18,950 nucleotides of DNA, taken from assembly GCA_964392615.1 (NCBI GenBank), contig CAYMRB010000173.1, forward strand, positions 1 to 18,950, in the 5' to 3' direction. Positions within the stretch are counted from its first letter, which is position 1. Each line of letters begins with the position of its first letter. Source of the DNA: CAYMRB01 sp964392615 (GTDB taxonomy: Bacteria > Planctomycetota > UBA8108). The translations under genes and the position numbers were made by a program. Below the pieces are notes generated by a model. It did no database searches. It had not been told where the DNA came from and saw only the letters and a program-made list of their open reading frames with translations. Below are positions 1-7,663 of this stretch, in pieces.

Positions 1-828
1 TGGACGATCTACACGAGCGACTGGCAGGTCGTCGGCGAGAAGCTCGTGTCGGAGTGCGGGGCCGGCGTCCCGGGCAACGAGGCCTGGATCTGGCTGGGCG
101 ATCCGCCCCAGATCGTCGAGACCGAGACCATCGGCGTCACGGTCGACCTGACGCAGATCACGCCGGACGGCGTCGGCCGCCACGGTGGTATTTCGTTCTG
201 CGCGGCCGATCCGACGCGGCGCTGGATCTCGAGCGGCTACGTGATCGACTGGATCGATCGCGCCGAGGACCGCGGCTACCGCTTCCAGCGCTGGGACAAC
301 GGCGTCGCCTCGCCCGTCGCGGGGCCGACCTTCGAGGAGTTCGATCTCGGCACCGAGTGGCTCGTCGAGTTCGACGGCGAGAGGATCCTGTTCTCCGTCG
401 ACGGAGTCGTGATCTTCGACGTCGTCGATCCGACCTACCGCGAGGGTTACGTCGGCTACTGGACGTACTGCAACACGACCCACGCCGAGTTCGACGATCT
501 CGACATCGGCGATGCGTGCGAGGACGCGGGGCCGAGCTTCATTCGCGGCGACTGCAACGGCGACGGCGCGGTCGTCGGCCAGGTCGGTGACGCGGTCTTC
601 ACGCTGAACTACAACTTCCTCGGCGGCGGCGAGCCGCCGTGCATGGCTGCGTGCGATGCCAACGGCGACGGCGCGGTCGTCGGCCAGGTTGGCGACGCGG
701 TCTTCACGTTGAACTTCAACTTCCTCGGCGGGCCACCGCCGGTGGCACCGTTCCCGGATTGCGCCGTGTCGGACCTCGCGACCGATGTCGACCTCGGTTG
801 CGTCACGCCGCCAGCGGCCTGTCAGTGA
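1..828 (+). CDS. Secreted ConA/LamG-like protein with two dockerin-like repeats (5' truncated)
   Basis: The frame is open from base 1, so the gene begins outside the window; the GTG at 46 is only an internal in-frame codon. The visible 275 residues have two parts. The first (to about nt 520) is rich in beta strands and aromatic residues (WIWLGD, GYVGYW, FDDLDIG at its end), as in concanavalin/LamG-like or DUF1080-type jelly rolls. The second (about nt 541-828) holds two tandem dockerin-like units, each with DxNGDG followed by VGDAVFTLN and NFLGG, and ends in a Cys-containing tail. In Planctomycetota, such C-terminal units are common on exported proteins and are thought to bind calcium and mediate anchoring or assembly. 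The catalytic or binding role of the missing N-terminal part cannot be known. The stop is TGA at 826-828. Confidence 0.85.
   Translation, partial: WTIYTSDWQVVGEKLVSECGAGVPGNEAWIWLGDPPQIVETETIGVTVDLTQITPDGVGRHGGISFCAADPTRRWISSGYVIDWIDRAEDRGYRFQRWDNGVASPVAGPTFEEFDLGTEWLVEFDGERILFSVDGVVIFDVVDPTYREGYVGYWTYCNTTHAEFDDLDIGDACEDAGPSFIRGDCNGDGAVVGQVGDAVFTLNYNFLGGGEPPCMAACDANGDGAVVGQVGDAVFTLNFNFLGGPPPVAPFPDCAVSDLATDVDLGCVTPPAACQ
556..732 (+). repeat. Near-identical direct repeat coding for the two dockerin-like units
   Basis: Positions 556-627 and 661-732 are 72-nt copies with about five differences, offset by 105 nt. Four of the differences are synonymous (GTC/GTT, GGT/GGC, CTG/TTG, GGC/GGG) and one changes Tyr to Phe. 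Each copy encodes NGDGAVVGQVGDAVF followed by TLN and NFLGG. Such DNA-level identity suggests recent duplication or gene conversion. Confidence 0.85.
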
Positions 829-839
829 TCGCGTGGTGA

Positions 840-859
840 ACCGTCAGCAACTTGACGGT
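840..859 (+). terminator. Short hairpin after the dockerin-like gene
   Basis: A perfect 7-bp inverted repeat, ACCGTCA (840-846) and TGACGGT (853-859), with a 6-nt loop lies 11 nt after the stop at 828. No T-tract follows, so it is not a classical intrinsic terminator. It could stabilise the mRNA 3' end or be chance. The rest of 829-1057 shows nothing recognisable. Confidence 0.3.
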
Positions 860-1057
860 GACGGCTGTTGCGCCCCCGTCGTTCGTCTCCTCGCAGGAGT
901 CGGGCGTCGGGGGCGTCGCTCTGTCGGCCGCGCGGGGCGCGGCGGTTCTCGAGCGGCTCCGCCAAACGAAAGGTGGAATCCGCGGGAGCGAATTCCGAAC
1001 ATGGTGTCACGGCCGGTGCTGTTCCCGCGCCGCCCATGCCCTTGTTCGAGAACCACC

Positions 1058-2383
1058 ATGCGCATTCACGTCACACTGATCGCTCTCTGCATCGCCCCTC
1101 TGTCGTTTCCTCGCGCGTTCGCGGATCCGAGCCCTCGCTGGCCACAGTGGCGAGGCAGGGCAGGCGACGGAATGGCGAGTGACGTCGACATTCCGCTGCG
1201 CTGGGGAGACGACGCGGGCATTGTCTGGACCTGCCCGCTGCCCGGTTGGTCGATGAGCACCCCGGCGATCTGGGACGACGCGATCTTCGTCACGTCGCAT
1301 CGAGAGCCCGACCTGCTTCTCCTGCGCATCGAGCGGACGTCGGGACGCATCGTGTGGACGAAGAAGGTCGGCGAAGGCGAAGCCGAGCGCATGAAACTGC
1401 GCGGCAAGACGAAGGACGAGCGTCGACACCAGAAGTTCCACCGCGACAACAACCTCGCGAGTCCGTCGCCGATCGTCGACGGCGAGCGCGTGATCGTCCA
1501 CTACGGCAACGGTTTGCTCGCGTCGTACACGTTCGACGGCGCGCTCGAATGGAGACGGGATCTGCAGAAGGAGCACGGCGAGTACACGATCTGGTGGGGG
1601 CATGCGAACAGCCCCGTCCTCTGCGGCGACGTCGTGATCTCCGTCTGCATGCAGGACGCGCTGCGGGACATCTTGGAGACCCCGTCGCCGAGCTACGTGA
1701 TCGCCCACGACAAACGCACCGGCAAGGAGCGTTGGAAGACACCGCGCATGACCGGCGCGAACTCGGAGCCGTGCGATTCGTACACGACGCCGATCTTGCG
1801 ACGCGGCGCGCGAGGCGCCGAGGTCGTCGTCTCGGGCGGCACGTGGCTCGACGCCTACGACCCGACGACGGGACAGCGGAACTGGGTCGTGCGCGGACTC
1901 GGCGGCAACCGCGTCATCACCGGGCCCCTGTCCTCGGGTGAGTTCGTCTACACGACCGTCGGTATGCGCGGCCCACTTCTGGCGATTCGGCCTCCGAGCG
2001 AGGGCGAGAAGACGCTCGAAAGCGCGACCGCGTGGAAGCATCGCAAGGGCACGCCGGACACGCCATGCCCGGTGATCGTGAACGATCTTCTGTTCATGGT
2101 CAGCGACAACGGGTTCGCCCGCTGCCTCGATGCGCAGAGCGGAGCCGAGCGCTGGGTCGAGCGGCTCTCCGGCAATTACCGCGCGTCGCTCTTCGCGACG
2201 CCGGAGCGCGTGTACATCCTGAACACGACCGGTGTCTGCACCGTGATCCGGCCGACGGGGAAGTTCGAGAAGCTCGCGGAGAATCGCCTCGACGATGCGT
2301 TCTACGCGTCCCCAGCGGTAGCGGACGGCAAGCTGTTCCTGCGTGGCAAGCGGGCGCTGTACTGCGTCGGGCAGGGCAAGTAG
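1058..2383 (+). CDS. Secreted PQQ-like (BamB-type) beta-propeller protein
   Basis: This is a 441-residue protein. The start is placed at ATG 1058 because it gives a typical signal peptide (MRIHVTLIALCIAPLSF, likely cut after RAFA). The longer open frame upstream is Arg-rich, low-complexity sequence with no protein character. No strong Shine-Dalgarno precedes 1058. The mature protein opens with WPQWRG and continues with repeated propeller signatures of the PQQ_2 / outer-membrane assembly factor BamB-like family (STPAIWDDAIFVTS, ASPSPIVDGERVIVHYG, ASPAVADGKLFLRG). In Planctomycetota these proteins are numerous and exported. Most have no demonstrated PQQ binding or enzyme activity, so a role in quinoprotein catalysis is only possible. 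There is no haem motif. The next gene lies 119 nt downstream on the same strand and could be co-transcribed. Confidence 0.92.
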   Translation: MRIHVTLIALCIAPLSFPRAFADPSPRWPQWRGRAGDGMASDVDIPLRWGDDAGIVWTCPLPGWSMSTPAIWDDAIFVTSHREPDLLLLRIERTSGRIVWTKKVGEGEAERMKLRGKTKDERRHQKFHRDNNLASPSPIVDGERVIVHYGNGLLASYTFDGALEWRRDLQKEHGEYTIWWGHANSPVLCGDVVISVCMQDALRDILETPSPSYVIAHDKRTGKERWKTPRMTGANSEPCDSYTTPILRRGARGAEVVVSGGTWLDAYDPTTGQRNWVVRGLGGNRVITGPLSSGEFVYTTVGMRGPLLAIRPPSEGEKTLESATAWKHRKGTPDTPCPVIVNDLLFMVSDNGFARCLDAQSGAERWVERLSGNYRASLFATPERVYILNTTGVCTVIRPTGKFEKLAENRLDDAFYASPAVADGKLFLRGKRALYCVGQGK

Positions 2384-2502
2384 CGCGCTCTTGTCCTGTC
2401 GGACGGCGTCGCCCGGAATAGCACGCCCTCAGGAGAGCACACTGGTGCGATAACTCCGTCGAGGAGACGATGCTCTACGACACTCGTCTTCCCGAGGTGC
2501 GC

Positions 2503-5500
2503 ATGAAGAGAACTCGAGCTGGCCTCACGATGGCGCGATTCGTCCTGGTTGTCGTCTTCTGCCCGTGGCTCGGCGCGGCCGATCCCGCCGACCCCGAGTG
2601 GTACGTCCGCGTCGATACCTGGCAGGAGACCGTGCGCCGGTCACTCGACGCGCGCGCGAGACTGTCCGCGACCAGGCAGGGCGAGGCAGCGACGGTCCCG
2701 GCGGGCGTCGTTCTCTCTCGACCGTACGTGATCGGTCCGTTTCGTGCGCGACACGGCTTCGAGTCCGTCGTCTCTCCGGAGAAGGACTGGGCCAGGAAGA
2801 GGGGCCGCACGAAGGGCATCGATCTCGACCAGCGCCATGGTCGCCAGCAGTGGCAGCGCGAGATGCGCCCGGACGGTTGGGTACGCAGGGACCTCGGCCT
2901 TCGCGCCGGGCACTCGATGTGCTGGTACCGCCGCATCATCGCGAAGCGGGCGACGACGCTCATCTGCTATTTCGGCAGCGACGACGGTGTCCGGGTGTGG
3001 CTCAACGGAGAGCAGGTGCTGTCGCAGGAGGACGATCTCCTCCCACCGCGCGCGAACAAGGTCGCCCTGCAGCTTGACGCCGGCGAGAACCACCTGCTGA
3101 CGACGATCTACAACGCTGGCGGTGAGAGTGCCTATTTCTTCCACACGTCGCCGAAGGCCCGTGGCGAGATCCATGCGTCGGACGAGGAGCTCGACACCGT
3201 CTGGCGTTTCGTCGAGCGGGATTTCGGCAGCGCCTCGGCGCGAGCCGAGATGCGCCAGGAGCGCGACGACGGCATCTGGACGGGCGATTGGGAACCGGGT
3301 GACATTCGCACGCTCGCGTTGCGCTACGCCGAGGCGACGCGCTCGGTCGCGTCTCTGCGCGACGAGGCGTCGCGGCTCGCCGCGCGGGCGGTGTCGTCGC
3401 GGGGCCTCGCAGCCGTCAGGAAGCTCTACTCGCGGTCCTGTCGCGCGGAGACCCTCCTGCGATCGGCGCGAGAGATCGACCTCCCGGCGTTGCGTCGCGC
3501 CGTCGAGGATCTGACCGCGACGTTCGGCGAGCGGTACCCTGACGGCGACGCGTACCTCGCGCGCCTGATGCGCCTCGAGACGAAGCGCGACTCCATCCTC
3601 GAGGAAGCAGCCGACGGCGGGCGATCGGACGATCGCTGGATCGAGCTGGGCGACGAGTACGAAACACTGCGCACGGAGGCTCTGCTCGCCAACCCGCTTG
3701 TCGATTTCGACCGGCTGCTGCTGATCAAGCGTCGCGGCAACCTCGGCTTGCCACAGAACTGGCAGGGCAATTGCGCGTTGGGGCGAGGAAGGTACGACAA
3801 CGAGATTGCCGTGCTCTCGCCGGTCGCTCCGACCGGCACCCTGACGACCCTGTATCGACCGCCGAAGGGGCGCTTCGTCGGCGATGTCGACCTCCACTGG
3901 GACGCCGGTCGCATGCTCTTCTCGATGCGTGACGATCGCGGGCGGTTCCAGATCTGGGAGGTCGGCGTCGACGGCGAGAACCTGCGCCAGGTCACCGAGA
4001 GCCTGCCCGACGTCGACAACTACGACGCGTGCTACCTGGTCGACGACAAGATCATCTACGGCTCCACGGCGTGCTTCCAAGGGGTGCCGTGCGTCGGCGG
4101 CGGCAGCCAGGTCGCCAACCTGTACCGCATGAACGCGGACGGCAGCGGCATCCGCCGGCTGTGTTTCGATCAGGACCACGATTGGTACCCGGCGGTCACG
4201 AACGACGGCCGCGTCATGTTCACGCGCTGGGAGTACAGCGACACGCCGCACTACTTCACCCGCGTCGTGATGAGCATGAACCCCGACGGCACCGAGCAGG
4301 CGGCCGTCTACGGGAGCAACTCGTACTGGCCCAACTCGACGTTCTACGCGCGATCGTTGCCGGGGCACCCGTCGCGCTTCGTCGGGGTCATCTCCGGACA
4401 TCACGGCGTGCCGCGCATGGGCGAGCTGGTGGTCTTCGATCCGGCGCAGGGCGAGCACGAGGCCGACGGCGCCGTGCAGCGCGTTCCCGGCTACGGCAAG
4501 AAGGTCGAGCCGATCATCCGCGACCAGCTCGTCAACGACTCGTGGCCGCGATTCCTTCACCCGTATCCGCTGAGCGACAAGTACTTCCTCGTGTCGTGTC
4601 AGCCGGACCAGCGGTCGAAGTGGGGCATCTACCTCGTCGACGTGTTCGACAACAGGCTGCTCCTCTGCGCGGACCCGAGCGCGGCGATGCTCGAGCCGGT
4701 TCCGCTGCGCAAGGTGAAGCGGCCGCGGCTGATTCCGGACAAGGTCGACCCGCAACGCAGAGACGCGGTGGTGTTTCTGTCCGACATCTACGCGGGCGAT
4801 GGGCTTGCCGGCATTCCGCGAGGCACGGTGAAATCGCTGCGCGTATTCGGGTTCGACTACGGCTACCAGGGGCTCGCGAACCACACCTACATCGGCATCG
4901 AGGGGCCGTGGGACGTCCACCGCATCCTCGGCACCGTCGACGTCGACGAGGATGGCTCCGCCGCGTTCCGGGTGCCCGCGAACACTCCGCTCGCGGTGCA
5001 GCCGCTCGATGACGAGGGCAAGGCGCTGCAGCTGATGCGCAGCTGGTTCGTCGCGATGCCCGGTGAGAACGTCTCGTGCGTCGGCTGCCACGACCGCCAG
5101 ACGGATCTGCCGCCAGCGCAACGCGAACGCGCGACGAAGCGAGAGCCACAGACGATTCGGCCGTGGTACGGCCCGGCGCGAGGCTTCAGCTTCAAGCGCG
5201 AGGTCCAGCCGGTGCTCGATCGATACTGCGTCGGTTGCCACGACGACGAGCTGTCGAGTGAGCGCGAAGCGTCGCCGGATCTCTCGCATGGCGTCAAAGC
5301 GTCACCGAACCTACGTCGGCGCAACCGGGGCAAGGGCAGCTTCACGCAGGCGTACGTCGCGTTGCAGCCGTACGTCCGCCGGCCAGGGCCGGAGAGCGAC
5401 TATCACATGATGCCGCCGGCCGAGTACCACGCCGACAGCAGTCCGCTCGTTCAGATGCTTCGCAAGGGCCACTACGGCGTCGAGCTCGATCGCGAAGCGT

Positions 5501-6456
5501 GGGAGCGCCTCTTCACGTGGATCGATCTGAACCTGCCGGATCACGGCACGTGGCACGAGTTCCGCGAGATCCCGCGCGGCCAGCGAGAGCGTCGTCGCGA
5601 GATGCGACGACTGTACGAAGGACACGACACCGACTACGAGGAGTTCCCGCAACCGTCCGGCGACCCGATCGTACCGATCGTGCCGAAGCCGCCCCTGACG
5701 TCCGCGCGCAGCAAGATCGTCGACGTCGATGGCTGGCCGTTCGACGCCCGCGAAGCACAGCGCCGACAGGGCCCCGACGCTCGCCGCACCGTCCGCATCG
5801 ACCGCGACGGCAGCAAGCCGATCGAGCTGTCGATGGTCCGCATCCCTGCGGGAGAGTTCGTCATGGGTGATGCTCGCGGCGAGTTCGATGAGCGGCCGCT
5901 GTGCCGCGTGTCGATCGACGAGCCGTTCTGGATGTCGACGACCGTGATCACCAACGAGCTCTACGGCCGCTTCGACCCGACGCACGACAGCCGCTATCGC
6001 GACTTGCGCGGCAAGGATCACAGCCGGCGCGGAGATCCTCTCAATCGACCGGAACAACCGGTAATCCGCATATCGTGGGAGAGGGCGATGGCGTTCTGCC
6101 GCTGGCTCTCGGAAGAGACCGGGCGGACGTTCACGCTACCGACCGAGACCCAGTGGGAGTACGCATGCCGCGCCGGAAGCGAGGCGGCCAGATCGAAGCG
6201 CAGCGCATGGGGCGTCGACGGCATGCTCGACAACGTCGGCGAGTGGACTCGCACGGCGTACCGGCCGTACCCATACCGCACGGACGATGGCCGCGACGAC
6301 GGCAAGGCGGCCGGTCGCAAGGTCGTTCGGGGCGCCGCCGGAGTCGGCAGGCGCGATGGCCATCGCGCCGGCTACCGGCTCGACTACCATTGGTGGCAGG
6401 GCGTGCACGACGTCGGATTTCGGGTCGTCTGCACGGGACCGATGGTCGAGGAGTAG
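2503..6456 (+). CDS. HzsA-like dihaem propeller protein fused to an FGE/SUMF1-like domain
   Basis: This is a 1317-residue exported protein. ATG 2503 gives MKRTRAG plus a hydrophobic stretch (FVLVVVFCPWLGAA); ATG 2470, preceded by GAGGAG, would add 11 residues and is the alternative. In order it holds: a PA14-like jelly roll (about residues 157-213, FGSDDGVRVWLNG); a helical stretch; a TolB/PD40-like propeller (about 435-730); a region resembling the hydrazine synthase alpha-subunit middle domain (about 750-860, GTVKSLRVFGFDYGY, GSAAFRVPANTPLAVQPLD); CXXCH haem sites at 859-863 and 909-913; and an FGE/EgtB/PvdO-like domain (about 1110-1310, MVRIPAGEFVMGD, LPTETQWEYACRAG). HzsA relatives are widespread in Planctomycetota outside anammox bacteria, so hydrazine synthesis is not implied. 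The FGE-like part lacks the paired catalytic cysteines and is shortened after YACRAG, so formylglycine formation is unlikely. Its redox substrate is unknown. Confidence 0.9.
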   Translation: MKRTRAGLTMARFVLVVVFCPWLGAADPADPEWYVRVDTWQETVRRSLDARARLSATRQGEAATVPAGVVLSRPYVIGPFRARHGFESVVSPEKDWARKRGRTKGIDLDQRHGRQQWQREMRPDGWVRRDLGLRAGHSMCWYRRIIAKRATTLICYFGSDDGVRVWLNGEQVLSQEDDLLPPRANKVALQLDAGENHLLTTIYNAGGESAYFFHTSPKARGEIHASDEELDTVWRFVERDFGSASARAEMRQERDDGIWTGDWEPGDIRTLALRYAEATRSVASLRDEASRLAARAVSSRGLAAVRKLYSRSCRAETLLRSAREIDLPALRRAVEDLTATFGERYPDGDAYLARLMRLETKRDSILEEAADGGRSDDRWIELGDEYETLRTEALLANPLVDFDRLLLIKRRGNLGLPQNWQGNCALGRGRYDNEIAVLSPVAPTGTLTTLYRPPKGRFVGDVDLHWDAGRMLFSMRDDRGRFQIWEVGVDGENLRQVTESLPDVDNYDACYLVDDKIIYGSTACFQGVPCVGGGSQVANLYRMNADGSGIRRLCFDQDHDWYPAVTNDGRVMFTRWEYSDTPHYFTRVVMSMNPDGTEQAAVYGSNSYWPNSTFYARSLPGHPSRFVGVISGHHGVPRMGELVVFDPAQGEHEADGAVQRVPGYGKKVEPIIRDQLVNDSWPRFLHPYPLSDKYFLVSCQPDQRSKWGIYLVDVFDNRLLLCADPSAAMLEPVPLRKVKRPRLIPDKVDPQRRDAVVFLSDIYAGDGLAGIPRGTVKSLRVFGFDYGYQGLANHTYIGIEGPWDVHRILGTVDVDEDGSAAFRVPANTPLAVQPLDDEGKALQLMRSWFVAMPGENVSCVGCHDRQTDLPPAQRERATKREPQTIRPWYGPARGFSFKREVQPVLDRYCVGCHDDELSSEREASPDLSHGVKASPNLRRRNRGKGSFTQAYVALQPYVRRPGPESDYHMMPPAEYHADSSPLVQMLRKGHYGVELDREAWERLFTWIDLNLPDHGTWHEFREIPRGQRERRREMRRLYEGHDTDYEEFPQPSGDPIVPIVPKPPLTSARSKIVDVDGWPFDAREAQRRQGPDARRTVRIDRDGSKPIELSMVRIPAGEFVMGDARGEFDERPLCRVSIDEPFWMSTTVITNELYGRFDPTHDSRYRDLRGKDHSRRGDPLNRPEQPVIRISWERAMAFCRWLSEETGRTFTLPTETQWEYACRAGSEAARSKRSAWGVDGMLDNVGEWTRTAYRPYPYRTDDGRDDGKAAGRKVVRGAAGVGRRDGHRAGYRLDYHWWQGVHDVGFRVVCTGPMVEE

Positions 6457-6459
6457 GGG

Positions 6460-6942
6460 TCAGATTCCTCCGCCCAGAACGAGGAAGACCTCGCGAGTCA
6501 TCAACCCGCGAGAGGTGAGGTAGTCGACGCTCACTCGCGTCGGCAGCAGACGATACGAGGTCGAGACGTCCGCGCTCGTCGCTGTCGGGTTACCGTCGAG
6601 GTCCGTCAGTGGACCGAACTCCGCAGGGATCGTCCCCTCATTGACGAAGCAGTTCACCGTCACCATCGCGGTTCCACCGTCGGGACTCTCGAGGTCCTCG
6701 ACGGGAAACGTCGCACCGTGGAATCCGGCGTAGACCGTGTCGACGGGCTGCGCCCAGAGGATCTCCGAGACGTTCTCGATCGCGACGTCGGCGATGTCGA
6801 GCTCTTCTGTCTCCTGGATGCCGCGAAAGGCGACGCTGAACGATCCGAGTACCGCCAGCGAGCCGATCGTCAACAGGATCAGGGCGACGAGGAGCTCGAC
6901 GAGCAGGGCCCCGTCCTCGATTCGTGTACCGCGTCGTCTCAT
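6460..6942 (-). CDS. PilV/GspI-like minor prepilin
   Basis: This 160-residue protein has a short basic leader ending in Gly (MRRRGTRIEDG), followed by ALLVELLVALILL. It has the prepilin peptidase site and the Glu at +5 expected of type IV pilins and type II pseudopilins, then a long hydrophobic helix and a globular beta-rich C-terminal part. ATG 6942 is preceded by GGGAGGA at good spacing; longer upstream frames run into the HEAT gene. It is the last gene of the four-gene minus-strand operon, starting 2 nt after the previous stop. The stop at 6460-6462 lies 3 nt from the stop of the convergent HzsA-like gene. The PilV/GspI label is by size, position and leader; the exact paralogue is uncertain. 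Confidence 0.85.
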   Translation of the reverse strand: MRRRGTRIEDGALLVELLVALILLTIGSLAVLGSFSVAFRGIQETEELDIADVAIENVSEILWAQPVDTVYAGFHGATFPVEDLESPDGGTAMVTVNCFVNEGTIPAEFGPLTDLDGNPTATSADVSTSYRLLPTRVSVDYLTSRGLMTREVFLVLGGGI

Positions 6943-6944
6943 CG

Positions 6945-7655
6945 CTATTCGTCCTCCCGCGCGCTGTCCTCGCTCAGGATGCGCTTCGCCTCGAGGTGAT
7001 CGACTCTCTCCTGCTCTATGCGCTCCCATGCCGCGAGATTGTCGCCGGCGCGCTGCCCGGAGATTCGACACAGGGCCGACACGAGAAACTTCCGGACGGC
7101 GGCGTCCTTCTCGATGCGCAGTCGATCGATCAGTGGAGCCAGAGCCTTCGCATCGCGCCAGGACTCGAGTGTCTTGATCGCGACCTTGCGCACCTTGGCC
7201 TCGGGCTCCCGGCGAAGGAGTGCGGCGACGGCGTCGAGACCCTCAGGTCCGAAGCGACGCAGGGTGACGAGCGCTGCCTTGCGCACCATGGCGTTGCGGT
7301 CTCGCGTCGCTTCGACGGCGATTCCGCGGTCGTTCTCGCCATCTCCGGCATCGGCGAGGATGCGCAACGCCGCCGCTCGGGCCACGCGCGTGCCGTGGCG
7401 TACGGTCTCGTGTAGCAGCGGGCGCGACTCCGGCAGCCCGTCGCGAAGCACGCGGATGGCTCGAACAAAGGACTGACTCGACGACGTCGCCGACAGCGTC
7501 GCGACGGCAGCCTTGTGCGCGGGATCCACGCGGAGTTTCTTCCCGTCCGCCTTCTTCGTCGCTGGGCGTTCACCACGCCGTTGGTCTCGCCCTTCCGCGA
7601 CCAGAGGGCCGGCGGCCAGCAAAGCTGCGAGAGCGGTTGTCAGTGAGACTCTCAT
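6945..7655 (-). CDS. Secreted HEAT-repeat protein within the pilin operon
   Basis: This 236-residue protein starts at ATG 7655, which gives a clean signal peptide (MRVSLTTALAALLAAGPLVAEG). It is followed by a charged linker and four to five HEAT/PBS-lyase-type helical repeats (VARAAALRILADAG, MVRKAALVTLRRFG, KVRKVAIKTLESW, AVRKFLVSALCRI), and an acidic C-terminus. HEAT repeats form a solenoid used for protein-protein contacts; no catalytic residues are apparent. It sits between the PilX-like gene (8-nt gap) and the PilV-like gene (2-nt gap), so it is almost certainly co-expressed with them. A scaffold or chaperone role for the pseudopilus is an inference from that position alone. Confidence 0.87.
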   Translation of the reverse strand: MRVSLTTALAALLAAGPLVAEGRDQRRGERPATKKADGKKLRVDPAHKAAVATLSATSSSQSFVRAIRVLRDGLPESRPLLHETVRHGTRVARAAALRILADAGDGENDRGIAVEATRDRNAMVRKAALVTLRRFGPEGLDAVAALLRREPEAKVRKVAIKTLESWRDAKALAPLIDRLRIEKDAAVRKFLVSALCRISGQRAGDNLAAWERIEQERVDHLEAKRILSEDSAREDE

Positions 7656-7663
7656 GGTACCTG

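Noticed and set aside
785..1057. N-terminal extension of the PQQ-like gene to 785
   Set aside because: The 91 extra residues are Arg-rich and overlap the dockerin-like gene; ATG 1058 gives a signal peptide immediately.
1007..2041. 344-residue minus-strand open frame opposite the PQQ-like gene
   Set aside because: Arg-rich shadow frame without motifs; the plus strand encodes a clear propeller with signal peptide.
2641..5289. 882-residue minus-strand open frame opposite the HzsA-like gene
   Set aside because: Its translation is rich in Arg, Val, Asp and Ala with no domain, and it mirrors the GC-biased codon use of the real plus-strand gene, which has clear domains and haem motifs.
2503..6456. 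Hydrazine synthase / anammox metabolism
   Set aside because: Only the HzsA-like middle domain and haem motifs are similar. No HzsB, HzsC or hydrazine dehydrogenase is present, and HzsA-like proteins occur widely in non-anammox relatives.
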